Below, piece after piece: positions 16,462 to 24,940 of a DNA stretch of 52,811 nucleotides. The stretch comes from Streptomyces aurantiacus JA 4570 (GTDB lineage Bacteria; Actinomycetota; Actinomycetes; Streptomycetales; Streptomycetaceae): NCBI RefSeq assembly GCF_000414115.1, contig NZ_AOPZ01000519.1, positions 1 to 52,811 on the forward strand, in the 5' to 3' direction. The stretch's first letter is position 1. Each line of letters begins with the position of its first letter. The translations under genes were made by a program, and so were the position numbers. The notes under the pieces were generated by a model that was not told the DNA's origin, searched no databases, and was given only the letters and a program-made list of their open reading frames with translations.

Positions 16462-17103
16462 ATGGCGCAGGCACACACCGGCTCCGAGGCACGCCCCGGC
16501 GGCCCGGAAACCGCGGAAGAGGTGAGCCCGGCCGACCTCCGGTTCCGCCTGGAGGGCGGCCGGCCGTCCTTGACCTTCACCGCGACCCTCGGCAAGCGGA
16601 CCCGCGCCCCCGTGGAGCGGCTGCGGGAGCCGTCCGACCTCGCCCGCTGGTTCCGCGCCGTCGAGATGACGGCAGCTCACATGCCGGTTTCCCAGGCAGA
16701 GTTGACGGAGGCTCGGCTGCTGCGCGAGGCCCTGTACCGGCTTTTCACGGGGGTACGCACCGCTGCCGCGCCGCCGCCCCCGGACGTGGACGCGGTCAAC
16801 CGCTGGGCGGCACGCCCGCTGCCGGGCACCGGTCTCGTCCTCGGCGCGGGGGGCACCCTGAGGCAGGCGCCGCCCGCACTCGACACCCCCGACCTGCTCG
16901 GCCTGTTGGCCCGCGACGCCGCGGACCTGCTCGGCGGCCCGCTGTCCCGCCGGATCCGCGAGTGCGCCGCCGACGACTGCTCGCTGCTGTTCGCCGACGA
17001 GAGCCGGGCGGGCGCACGGCGCTGGTGCTCGATGGACGCGTGCGGGGCGCGCGCGAAGATGGCGGAGTACCGGGCGCGCCGCAGGAACGGGACGACGGCC
17101 TGA
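16462..17103 (+). CDS. ABATE/CGNR zinc-finger regulator
   Basis: A 213-residue protein with an N-terminal ABATE domain (about residues 25-150, RFRLEGGRPSLTFTATLGKR) and a C-terminal CGNR-type zinc finger (about 165-207). The finger reads RECAADDCSLLFADESRAG then RRWCSMDACGARAKMAEYRAR: four Cys ligands, with CGAR in place of the family-name CGNR. Such proteins are predicted transcription regulators in actinomycetes. A leaderless promoter precedes it. It diverges from a PanE-like reductase gene, a frequent kind of regulator-target arrangement. Confidence 0.83.
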   Translation: MAQAHTGSEARPGGPETAEEVSPADLRFRLEGGRPSLTFTATLGKRTRAPVERLREPSDLARWFRAVEMTAAHMPVSQAELTEARLLREALYRLFTGVRTAAAPPPPDVDAVNRWAARPLPGTGLVLGAGGTLRQAPPALDTPDLLGLLARDAADLLGGPLSRRIRECAADDCSLLFADESRAGARRWCSMDACGARAKMAEYRARRRNGTTA

Positions 17104-17193
17104 CGTGCAGGCCGGGGCCTGCCGCCCGGACCAGGGACTGGGGATCGACCGGCAGGCGGCGTACGGCCATCCGCCTCGGCCGGTGCGGCCGGG

Positions 17194-17466
17194 TCAGGGC
17201 ACCGCGACCCGGGCAGCGTCCTCCTGCGGCAGGCGTGGCCCGCGAAGCTCCCGCCTAGGTGGCCGCGTGGCCGTGAGCGCCTGGACGACCCGGCGCCGGG
17301 GCGGCAGAAGCCTGCAGAGGGAAGCCCCCGCCATGACGAGTGTCGTCGCCGCGACCACGGTGGCCAGCGCCTCGAAGCCGGATCCGGGCCGCGCCAGCCC
17401 CTTCACCGAGAGCGCCGACGCCCCGCCGACACCCAGCGCCCCGGCCGGTGGCAATCCTCCGTACAC
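17194..17466 (-). CDS. Possible small membrane protein
   Basis: A proposed 90-residue protein beginning at a GTG (17466) about 10 nt after GAGGGG. It opens with VYGGLPPAGALGVGGAS, has a clear hydrophobic helix (ALATVVAATTLVMAGASL) followed by a basic stop-transfer cluster (PPRRRVV) and a basic, Pro-rich tail. This is a single-pass layout with the N-terminus outside. It lies 57 nt downstream of the family 2 glycosyltransferase on the same strand and may belong to that locus. No family recognised; the hydrophobic segment and codon bias are the only support. The rest of the 419-bp gap 17104-17522 holds nothing I can identify. Confidence 0.4.
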   Translation of the reverse strand: MYGGLPPAGALGVGGASALSVKGLARPGSGFEALATVVAATTLVMAGASLCRLLPPRRRVVQALTATRPPRRELRGPRLPQEDAARVAVP

Positions 17467-17522
17467 GCGATCTCTGCCCCTCGACGACGGTGGCGAACGA
17501 TGAACGGTGAGCCGCGGTCGGC

Positions 17523-18644
17523 TCAGGTGGCGCGCCAGTGCTCTTCCCCGCGGCGGGCCATGTCCCACAGGGAGCGGAGGTAGACGGCGTGCTGGAACAT
17601 GTCGTAGGCCAGCTCGACGGCGAGCGTGCCGGCGAGGAGCTGGGACTTCCAGCCGGCGCCGTGCGCGGTGACCACCTTCTCGGCGGCGAAGACGAGGCCG
17701 ACGGCGATCCAGAACGGGGTGAACTCCGGCTTTCCCCGGGCCAGCATCCATCCGGTGAACAGGAGATAGAGGGCCAGGAAGAGAACGGACAGGCCCATGA
17801 AGGTCTGCCGGACGATGTACGGGGCGGTGACCCTGGTCCAGCCGTAGTCGCGCAGGTTCTCCAGGGCGCCGCGCTGCCAGCGCAGGCGCTGGTGCCAGAG
17901 CTTGGGCAGGCTGGTCATGACCTCGGTGACGACGCCGCAGCCGGGTGGCGAGACAGTGCGGTAGCCGAGGGTGCGGACGGCCTTGGTGATCTCGTCGTCC
18001 TCGGTCAGCGAGGCGAGGGAGTAGTACGAGGTGCCGCCGCCGATGAGACCGGCGCGGCGGGCGCGTCTCACCTCGCGCAGCGTCCGGGCCCGGAAGAGGG
18101 TCGCGGTGCCGGTGAGGACGTCGGCCCGGTAGTCGCGTCGGGCTATCTCGCGGGCGTAGCGGTGGAATTCGATGCGCTGGAGCGCTCCGAGCAGACCGCC
18201 GCCCTGCTCGCCGTAGAAGATGCCGCCGACGGCTCCGACCGAATGGTCCATGGCGGCGATGGCGCCGGCGAGGAAGGACGGCCGCAGCACGGTGTCGGCG
18301 TCCTGGACGAGGACCAGGTCGGTGTCGTCGAGGCCGGCCAGGAGCCGGCCGAGGGCCTGGTTGAGGGCGCCGGCCTTCTTGTGCCGGTTGTCCCGCGACG
18401 CGATGACGGTGGCCCCGTTGGCCCGGGCGATCTCCACGGTCCCGTCGGCGCAGTTGTCGGCGACGACCACGACCTGGTGCGGCGGGAGCTCCTGGCGGTG
18501 CAGCGCCGCGATGGCGGCGGCGATGCGCTCGGCCTCGTTGTGGGCGGGTATCAGCGCGAGGACGTGCGGGGCCGCGGCCGTCCCGTCCCGGGAGACGCGG
18601 GTACGGACCCGTGGCACCGTGCGTCTGCGGCGTGGCCATCGCAT
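17523..18644 (-). CDS. Family 2 glycosyltransferase, processive membrane type
   Basis: A 373-residue inverting GT2. GT-A motifs: LALIPAHNEAERI (nucleotide-binding strand), VVVADNCADGT, LVQDADTVLRP (DxD-like metal site), TEDDEITK (catalytic Asp region) and QRLRWQRGALEN (Q-x-x-RW, typical of processive synthases such as cellulose, hyaluronan and chitin synthases). The last about 120 residues have three to four hydrophobic segments (IVRQTFMGLSVLFLALYLLF). The ATG at 18644 is 7 nt after AGGAG. It is downstream of two genes for related beta-rich proteins on the same strand and probably makes or decorates a surface polysaccharide associated with them. Confidence 0.87.
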   Translation of the reverse strand: MRWPRRRRTVPRVRTRVSRDGTAAAPHVLALIPAHNEAERIAAAIAALHRQELPPHQVVVVADNCADGTVEIARANGATVIASRDNRHKKAGALNQALGRLLAGLDDTDLVLVQDADTVLRPSFLAGAIAAMDHSVGAVGGIFYGEQGGGLLGALQRIEFHRYAREIARRDYRADVLTGTATLFRARTLREVRRARRAGLIGGGTSYYSLASLTEDDEITKAVRTLGYRTVSPPGCGVVTEVMTSLPKLWHQRLRWQRGALENLRDYGWTRVTAPYIVRQTFMGLSVLFLALYLLFTGWMLARGKPEFTPFWIAVGLVFAAEKVVTAHGAGWKSQLLAGTLAVELAYDMFQHAVYLRSLWDMARRGEEHWRAT

Positions 18645-18706
18645 GCGAGTGCTCCTGGAGCGGTGGGGTGCGGGGATGAGGGAGAAACGGGAGAAGGGGG
18701 AGAAGG

Positions 18707-18734
18707 GGGGCGCCGCACCTGCGCGCGGCGCCCC
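18707..18734 (-). terminator. Hairpin between the beta-domain gene and the GT2 gene
   Basis: A 10-bp perfect GC stem (18707-18716 with 18725-18734) with an 8-nt loop starts 10 bp after the stop at 18745, followed on the minus strand by a long pyrimidine tract. It may attenuate read-through into the glycosyltransferase gene. Confidence 0.55.
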
Positions 18735-18744
18735 GGTGCCCGGG

Positions 18745-20097
18745 TCAGTCTCCGGGGCTGATCTCGACGGTGTCCTGTGCGGTGGCGAACACCGGGTCGC
18801 CCAGCTGGATGCCGACCGGCGCGCGTCCGGCCGGAGCCGTCGCCTCGACCTCCATCGCCGGGTAGACCGACACCCAGGCGTCCCTGCCGGGCCCGCTCGG
18901 GACCAGGTCCAGGGGGACGGCCGGGCAGGTCAGGGTGCGGTGGTCGGCCGACAGCACACCCGGGGCGACGACTTCGTGCTGCTCGTCCTCCCAGCGGGTG
19001 AACGCGACCCGGTCCTCCGTGAAACGCAGGCCGTCGGGCGCGGTGAAGACCACCTTGACCGCTCCGATGGCGCGCTGTCCGGTGTTGCGGATGACGAACG
19101 GCGGGTAGATCCAGCGGTCCTGTCCCGCGGTCGCCGTCAGGGTCCGGGTCTTGATGGTGGCCCGCAGCCCGGTGTCGATGCCGCGCGGCGCCTTGTACCG
19201 GTAGTAGACGCTGCCGAGTTGGAAGGCGTCCTCCGGCTTGGCCTCGTCCCAGCGCAGGCTGCTCGGCGTGCCGTCGGGGTTGACGGACTGCGGCCAGACC
19301 AGGAAGCGGTAGTAGCCGGTCTTGTCGCCCAGCTGGCGAAGGTCGATGCCGGGCAGGGTCACCTTGCGGCCGGTACCGCTGTCCGCGTGCCCATCGGCCT
19401 TCTGCAACTGGGGAGTCGGGGTGTAGTGCGAGGGCGTACCGTCCTCGTGGACGAGCTGGTAGTACACGTGGTCGCTGTTGTTGCTCGGCACGTCCTGCTG
19501 GCCCTGGCGCAGGTTGACCAGGTCGATGATGAACTTGTCACCGGGGACGCGCCCGTTGTCCGTGACGAAGCCGAATCCGGCCTGGCTGTTCGGCGAACCG
19601 CCCCAGTTGTTGTCGTAGGGCAGCCGGACGAAGGGCCGGCCGGCCTTCTCCGGGTCGCTCTTCTGCCAGGCACCGGCGAGCACCTGGATCTCCGGGTTCG
19701 CCGTGCGGATCTCGCCGTTGTCGAGGGTGACGTCGACCCGGATCCGGTACGTGCGGGCGCCCGCGGGGCGGGGGTCGGCGTCGACGTTGAGGTCGCCGCG
19801 CAGGGTGAAGGTGATGAGGTCGGCGTCGTCGAGGAAGGTGAGGTCGATGACCTCGTACTCCTGGCCGGTGCCGCCCTGGCCGCGCCTGACCTCGGTGGCG
19901 GTGACGTCCGCCTGCTCGTTGCCGGTGTAGGAGTAGCGGACCTCCTTGATCTTCACGCCCATCGGGACGCGGACGCGGCCGTCGTAGCGGAACTCGCTGT
20001 CCCAGGTGGCGAATCGGTTGGCGTGGCCGAGGGTGCGGATGCCGGTGACTTCGGGGTCGATCGGTGTGGAGTCCTGGGGTGTCGCAGGAGTGCCCAT
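18745..20097 (-). CDS. Beta-rich protein sharing a C-terminal domain with the NHL protein
   Basis: A 450-residue protein with no signal peptide or membrane segment. The last about 125 residues (from GQDRWIYPPFVIRNTGQRAI through TAPDGLRFTED and VYPAMEVEATAPAGRAPV) align along their length with the C-terminus of the neighbouring NHL protein (GQRWVYPAVLQITNTSRRTI ... TAPEGMRFTED ... LYPEMEVDSFATPG). This marks a shared domain I cannot name, probably an immunoglobulin-like beta sandwich. The N-terminal 320 residues are Asp/Thr/Tyr-rich and also look all-beta. The gene lies 83 bp after the NHL gene and before the glycosyltransferase; a joint surface or assembly role is inferred from context only. 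The ATG at 20097 has a weak, distant AGGAAG. Confidence 0.7.
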   Translation of the reverse strand: MGTPATPQDSTPIDPEVTGIRTLGHANRFATWDSEFRYDGRVRVPMGVKIKEVRYSYTGNEQADVTATEVRRGQGGTGQEYEVIDLTFLDDADLITFTLRGDLNVDADPRPAGARTYRIRVDVTLDNGEIRTANPEIQVLAGAWQKSDPEKAGRPFVRLPYDNNWGGSPNSQAGFGFVTDNGRVPGDKFIIDLVNLRQGQQDVPSNNSDHVYYQLVHEDGTPSHYTPTPQLQKADGHADSGTGRKVTLPGIDLRQLGDKTGYYRFLVWPQSVNPDGTPSSLRWDEAKPEDAFQLGSVYYRYKAPRGIDTGLRATIKTRTLTATAGQDRWIYPPFVIRNTGQRAIGAVKVVFTAPDGLRFTEDRVAFTRWEDEQHEVVAPGVLSADHRTLTCPAVPLDLVPSGPGRDAWVSVYPAMEVEATAPAGRAPVGIQLGDPVFATAQDTVEISPGD

Positions 20098-20143
20098 GCG
20101 CGATGTCTCGCTTCCTGCCCGGGAGTGGGTTGACGGTGAGGCG

Positions 20144-20172
20144 CAGGGGCCACCCTCACGGGGTGGCCCCTG
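20144..20172 (-). terminator. Hairpin after the NHL gene
   Basis: A 12-bp perfect stem (20144-20155 with 20161-20172) and a 5-nt loop begin 9 bp downstream of the NHL-protein stop codon on the minus strand. Confidence 0.65.
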
Positions 20173-20180
20173 AGGTTCTG

Positions 20181-22488
20181 CTACGGCGTCTCGATGACGA
20201 TCGATGCCTGGCCGGCGGCGAAGGGCGGGTTGCCGACCTGGAGGCTCACGTTGACCGTGCCGGGAGTCGCGAAGGAGTCGACCTCCATCTCCGGGTAGAG
20301 CAGGACCCACTTGCCGGGGTCGGTGTCCAGCCGCGCCTGGCAGGTGAGCCGGCGGCCGTCGGCCGACCGCTGGGCCCCGTTGACGACCTCCTGGCTGCTG
20401 CCCTCGCGCGACGACCGCAGCACGTCCTCCGTGAAGCGCATGCCTTCCGGAGCGGTCAGCACGATCTGCTCGGTGCCGATGGTGCGCCGGCTGGTGTTCG
20501 TGATCTGCAGGACCGCCGGGTAGACCCACCGCTGGCCGGGCCGTACCCGTGCGTTCTGCGACTGCGTCTGGACCACCCGGGCGGTGAGGTCCGACTGGGT
20601 GCCGGCGATCGTGCCGGAGAGCTGAATGGGGGCGAGGCGGCCGATGCTCGCGGAGCCGTTGTCGTAACGGCCCGGCAGGGCGTCCGTCCGGGCCTGCACC
20701 GGGATGGTGTAGATGAGCGAACCGGTGTCGCTGGTCGTGGTGTTGAGGTGCGGGTTCGCCGTGATGACCAGGGTCTGCCCGGAGTCCTCGATGGTGTGGT
20801 CGAGGGCGGCGGTGATGATGCCGTGGATGGTGTCGTGGTACGCGTACGTGGGCTGGCCCCTGAAGGTGAAGCCGCCCGGTGCGGTGAAGCGCTGGACGAT
20901 GTCCCCCGGGTTCACCGGCTGCCCGGTGCCGGAGGTGTACTTCACGGTGAAGACGGCCGGCTGCCCGGGGGCGGCGGTGGGGATCGTGTCCTGGATGACG
21001 GTGAGGGCGGTCTCGTCTCCCACCGGTGCGGGGACGACGATCGTCACGGGCAGGCGGTCGACGTTGTCCTTGAGGTTGATGTCGCCGCTGTACTGGATCT
21101 CCAGCGTGGAGTTGTAGACGCCCGGAGGCGTGGTGTCGGGGGCGATGACGCGGAAGACGCCGTCCAGGGAGCCCTGGTGGGCCGGCAGCTGCTGGCCGGT
21201 GAAGGTGCGGCTGAGCCGCCGGTCGCCGTTGCCCGGCACGCCGACGAGGCCGTCGGCGAGGTTCAGCACCACGGTGACGAACCGCCCGTCGACCGGGCTG
21301 GGCCCGCGGTTCTGGATCCGGACGCCGAGGTCGAATGCCTGGCCGCGCTGGACCGCGTACGGAGAGATGCTCTTGCCGTACAGATCCGCGGCGGGCGGCA
21401 GCGGCGGCGTCATGTCAGCCACGGCCGTCACACCGCGGACCCGGTGGTTGCTGTAGTCGCCGACGTACAGATTGCCCGCGCCGTCCAGTGTCACGCCGCA
21501 CGGGCTGTAGAGGCGGGTGGAGAAGGCCGGGCCGCCGTCGTCGACGTAGCCTCCGATCCCGTTGCCCGCGACGGTGGTGATGATGCCGTTGGTGGACACC
21601 CTGCGCACACGGTTGTTGCCGCTGTCGGCGATGTACAGATTGCCTGCGGCGTCCAGTGCCACGCCGTGGGGGTGGTGGATGCCGGTGGCGACGGCAGGCC
21701 CCCCGTCGGAGATGTAGCCGGCGGTGCCGTTGCCGCGACGGTGGTGATGATGCCGGTGCGGGTCACCTTGCGGATCCGGTGGTTGAGGCAGTCGGCGATG
21801 TACAGGTTCCCCTCGGGATCCACGGCCACCCCGGACGGGTTCCGGAGCTGGGTGGCGATGGCCGGTCCGCCGTCGGAGATGTAGCCGGCGGTGCCGTTGC
21901 CCGCGACGGCGCGACGGTGGTGATGATGCCGGTGCGGGTCACCTTGCGGACCCGGTGGGTGGACCAGTCGCTGAAGTACACGTTTCCCTCACGGTCCACT
22001 GCGATGCCGTGGGGGTGGTGGAGCCGGGTGGCGACGGCGGGTCCGCCGTCGGAGATGTATCCCGCTTCGCCGTTGCCGGCGATGGTGGTGATGATGCCGG
22101 CGGCGGTCACCTTGCGGATCCGGTGGTTGCCGGCGTCGGCTATGTAGAGGGTGCCGGCGTCGTCGACGGCCACGTCGACGGGGTCGCTGAGCTTGGTCGC
22201 GACGGCGGGTCCGCCGTCGGACACGTACCCCGCCTGACCGGTGCCGGCGACGGTGGTGATGGTCCCGTCGGGGGTCACCTTGCGGATCCGGTGGTTGTGG
22301 CGGTCGGCGATGTAGAGGTTGCCCTGCTTGTCGACGGCGAGGCCGAGGGGGAGGTTCAGCTTGGTCAGCGGCGCGGGGCCGCCGTCGGAGAGGTATCCGG
22401 CGGCGCCCGTGCCGGCGACCGTGGCGATGGCGCCGTCGGGCAGGCCGATGGGCTGTGGTCCGGTTCCGGTGCTCGATTCGCCTGCCAT
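20181..22488 (-). pseudogene. NHL-repeat protein with C-terminal beta domain, two frameshifts
   Basis: Six NHL repeats of about 55 residues (for example AVDKQGNLYIADRHNHRIRKV) should form a six-bladed propeller. They are followed by about 400 residues of beta-sandwich-like sequence ending in the domain shared with the 450-residue neighbour. The gene is read in three frames. A perfect 8-bp tandem duplication (21902-21917) shifts frame after repeat 3, and one missing C at about 21734 (CC where the equivalent place in the upstream repeat has CCC) shifts it again after repeat 4. Removing 8 nt and adding 1 nt gives a continuous 766-residue protein. The ATG at 22488 follows GGGAGAAG. No signal peptide. 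Either truly inactivated, phase-variable, or affected by errors in repetitive DNA. Confidence 0.75.
21902..21917. repeat. 8-bp perfect tandem duplication in the NHL array
   Basis: CGCGACGG is present twice in direct contact (21902-21909, 21910-21917); the equivalent place in the other repeats has it once. It is responsible for the first frameshift. Confidence 0.85.
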
Positions 22489-22876
22489 CACTGCTTCTCC
22501 CGTCTGCGGGCATGGCACACCGGGCGCGGGCCCTGCCGCGCCGATGAGGATGCGATGGGTGGTGCGGAGTAGGGCAGACCCTAAACGCAGCACTCCGGGA
22601 GCTTTCCCGCTTCTTCCGGACAGCTCGTCAAAAGGCGCGAACGGCGCCCTTGCGCCGCAAAAGGAAACACCAACCGGACCCATGCCCTCCGACGCGGCGG
22701 GCCTTCGCGGCCAAGGCGCGGCCCACAAACATCCGAAGGATCAGACCGCCGGGACAGGGAGCCGACACATCCGTCCGGCGTCAATTCGCGCCCGGCGCGC
22801 CGGAATTCGCCGGGGACAGCTGGGCGTCAACCGGTGCGCGCACGGCCCGATGACCGGAATGCGGTGTCACGGCGGT
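22489..22876. other. 388-bp intergenic region, no gene recognised
   Basis: Lies between the NHL start codon and the end of the flavoprotein remnant. It is less codon-biased than its surroundings, contains a TTGACG (minus strand, near 22626) that may belong to the NHL promoter, and shows no convincing coding frame or RNA structure. Confidence 0.5.
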
Positions 22877-23425
22877 TCACGTGGCCGGGGCTGCCGGGGC
22901 CGCGCAGCACCCGCCGCTCTCGCCGGGCTGCTCGGCGGAGAGCTCGTCGAACAGCCCGGCACCCCCGCGCACGCCGGTCTCCGGCAGGATCAACTCGACG
23001 CGCTCAGCGGCTTCCCGGTCTCCGGCCAGGGCGGCGGCGATGGAGCGGGTCTGCTCGTAGCCCGTCATCGCGAGGAAGGTGGGGGCGCGGCCGTAGGACT
23101 TCATGCCGACCAGGTAGACGTCCCTCTCCGGGTGGGACAGCTCCTTCACGCCGTGGGGGTGAACGGTGCCGCAGGAATGGACGTTGGGGACGATCAGCGG
23201 CTCCAGTTCGACGGGGGCCTGGAGGCGTTCGTAACGAGCGCGTGCGGCAGGGGACTTGAGGTCGGGGACGCGGTAGGAGATCCGCTCGGCGGCCTGCTTC
23301 TCGCCGAGGGTGTCGGCGAGCGGCTGCAGATACCGCTCGGCCCAGGTGGAGAACAGGCGCACGTGCGCCCACTCGCGCACGGCCGCAAGCTTGCACCTTG
23401 TTTCGATGCGCGTCAACATAGACAT
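22877..23425 (-). pseudogene. Remnant of an ars-associated FAD/NAD(P) flavoprotein gene
   Basis: An open frame of 182 codons whose parts match separated segments of the roughly 430-residue flavin monooxygenase-like protein often found in Streptomyces ars loci. These are REWAHVRLFSTWAE, then RYLQPLADTLGEK, then ERISYRVPDLKSP, then an intact C-terminal third (VELEPLIVPNVHSCGTVHPH ... VYLVGMKSYGRAPTFLAMTG). The N-terminal FAD GxGxxG motif and the NAD(P) motif are absent. Its first dozen codons are the reverse strand of the arsR promoter. I interpret it as a gene reduced by several in-frame deletions. The segment matching is from memory of the family and needs an alignment. If translated it would start at the ATG at 23425, abutting arsR. 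Confidence 0.65.
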
Positions 23426-23428
23426 ATG
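23391..23428 (+). promoter_or_regulatory. Leaderless arsR promoter with palindromic start region
   Basis: TTGCAC (23391-23396), a 17-bp spacer and CAACAT (23414-23419) place transcription start at the A of the arsR ATG (23426). GACATATGTC (23421-23430), a perfect palindrome covering the ATG and the abutting opposite-strand ATG at 23425, is the likely core of the ArsR operator. Confidence 0.65.
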
Positions 23429-23788
23429 TCGAATTCGAGTGAGACGGTGCTGCCGCTGGTGGACGAGGCGGTGGCGCCGTGCTGCCCGCCGCTGACCGAA
23501 AGGCCCCTGGACGCGGAAGAGGCCGAGCGGGCCGCGCGGATGTTCAAGGCGCTCGGCGACCCCGTGAGGCTGCGGCTGTTCTCCCTGGTCGCCTCGCACG
23601 AGGGCGGGGAGGCGTGCGTGTGCGACATCTCCGACGTCGGCGTCTCGCAGCCGACCGTCTCCCACCACCTGAAGAAGCTCAAGGACGCCGGGCTGCTGAC
23701 CTCCGAGCGGCGCGGGACCTGGGTGTACTACCGGGTCGCCCCCAGCGTGCTTGCCGCCATGGGCAAGCTGCTGACCGCCCGCGCCTGA
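23426..23788 (+). CDS. arsR: ArsR-family repressor (arsenite type)
   Basis: A 120-residue winged-helix repressor: RMFKALGDPVRLRLFSLVASHEGGEACVCDISDVGVSQPTVSHHLKKLKDAGLL. The ACVCDIS sequence in helix 3 is the As(III)-binding CxC of arsenite-sensing ArsR proteins, and the N-terminal PCCPP could supply a further thiol. Binding of arsenite would release it from its operator. It is transcribed leaderless from a promoter inside the divergent flavoprotein remnant, and converges with acr3 across a bidirectional terminator. Confidence 0.9.
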   Translation: MSNSSETVLPLVDEAVAPCCPPLTERPLDAEEAERAARMFKALGDPVRLRLFSLVASHEGGEACVCDISDVGVSQPTVSHHLKKLKDAGLLTSERRGTWVYYRVAPSVLAAMGKLLTARA

Positions 23789-23796
23789 ACGAGCGG

Positions 23797-23829
23797 GGCG
23801 GGCCGCCCGGTCGGCCGGGGCGGCCCGCC
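23797..23829. terminator. Bidirectional terminator between arsR and acr3
   Basis: GGCGGGCCGCC (23797-23807) pairs perfectly with GGCGGCCCGCC (23819-23829), 11-nt loop, between convergent genes. Confidence 0.75.
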
Positions 23830-23845
23830 TCCGGCGCTCGACCCG

Positions 23846-24940
23846 CTAGGCGGCGGAGGCGAACTTCCGCCGCCAGGCCAGCGAGACGTACACGAGCGCG
23901 ACCAGGACGGGTACTTCGATGAGCGGGCCGACGACGCCGGAGAGGGCCTGGCCGGAGGTGACGCCGAAGGTGGCGATGGCGACCGCGATGGCCAGCTCGA
24001 AGTTGTTCCCGGCCGCGGTGAAGGCGAGGGTGGCCGTGCGGTCGTACGCGAGGCCGATGGCCTTGCCCAGCAGGAACGTGCCGAACCACATGACCGCGAA
24101 GTACACGAGCAGTGGCAGCGCGATGCGCACGACGTCCAGCGGCTGCGAGGTGATGGTCTTGCCCTGCAGGGCGAAGAGGATGACGATCGTGAACAGCAGC
24201 CCGTACAGGGCCCACGGGCCGATCTTCGGAAGGAAGTCGGTCTCGTACCTCTCGCGGCCCAGCTTCTGCTCGCCGATCCGGCGGGTGAGGAACCCGGCCA
24301 GCAGGGGGACGCCGAGGAAGATGACGACGTTCAGGGCGATCTTCCCCATGGAGATGTCCAGGTGCTCGCCGTCGCCCAGGCCCAGCCGGCCGGGCAGCAG
24401 GTCGAGGTAGAACCACCCGAGCAGGCCGAACGCCAGGACCTGGAAGACCGAGTTCAGCGCGACCAGGACGGCGGCGGCTTCGCGGTCGCCGCAGGCCAGG
24501 TCGTTCCAGATGATGACCATGGCGATGCAGCGGGCCAGGCCGACGATGATCAGTCCGGTGCGGTACTCCGGCAGATCCGCCAGGAAGATCCATGCCAGGG
24601 CGAACATCACGGCCGGGCCGATCAGCCAGTTGATGACCAGCGAGGAGACCATCAGCTTGCGGTCTCCGGTGACGGCGTCGAGCTTGTCGTAGCGGACCTT
24701 GGCCAGGACCGGATACATCATGATCAGCAGGCCGAGCGCGATCGGCAGGGAGATCCCGCCGAGCTCGACCTTGGCCAGCGCGTCGTCGAGGCCGGGGATC
24801 AGCCGGCCCAGGCCGAGGCCGACGGCCATCGCGGCCAGGATCCACACCGCCAGGTAGCGGTCGAGCGTGGAGAGTCCGGCGACGACGCCGTGCTCGGCGG
24901 GGGCGGGCGCGCTCGTGGCCGCCTCTTCGGTACGGGTCAT
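23846..24940 (-). CDS. acr3: Arsenite efflux transporter Acr3
   Basis: A 364-residue, ten-TM arsenite exporter of the BART superfamily. Family landmarks: GLLIMMYPVLAKVRYDKL, GLARCIAMVIIWNDLACGD with the essential membrane Cys (GLARC), LNVVIFLGVPLLAGFLTRR, and AGNNFELAIAVAIATFG with the second conserved region. It would extrude As(III) using the proton motive force. The ATG overlaps the stop of the upstream arsR-type gene by one base (ATGA-type junction), so the two are cotranscribed and translationally coupled. Confidence 0.93.
   Translation of the reverse strand: MTRTEEAATSAPAPAEHGVVAGLSTLDRYLAVWILAAMAVGLGLGRLIPGLDDALAKVELGGISLPIALGLLIMMYPVLAKVRYDKLDAVTGDRKLMVSSLVINWLIGPAVMFALAWIFLADLPEYRTGLIIVGLARCIAMVIIWNDLACGDREAAAVLVALNSVFQVLAFGLLGWFYLDLLPGRLGLGDGEHLDISMGKIALNVVIFLGVPLLAGFLTRRIGEQKLGRERYETDFLPKIGPWALYGLLFTIVILFALQGKTITSQPLDVVRIALPLLVYFAVMWFGTFLLGKAIGLAYDRTATLAFTAAGNNFELAIAVAIATFGVTSGQALSGVVGPLIEVPVLVALVYVSLAWRRKFASAA

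Noticed and set aside
12958..16680. Very long open frame on the minus strand (about 1240 codons)
   Set aside because: Runs antisense through mscR, the MBL hydrolase, DUF2470 and isochorismatase-like genes; low-complexity Arg/Gly/Pro translation with no family motif. An artefact of third-position GC bias.
18660..18712. Purine-rich repeated GGAGAA tract as a regulatory repeat
   Set aside because: It follows the terminator-like hairpin on the minus strand as a pyrimidine tract and overlaps the GT2 leader; simple composition explains it.
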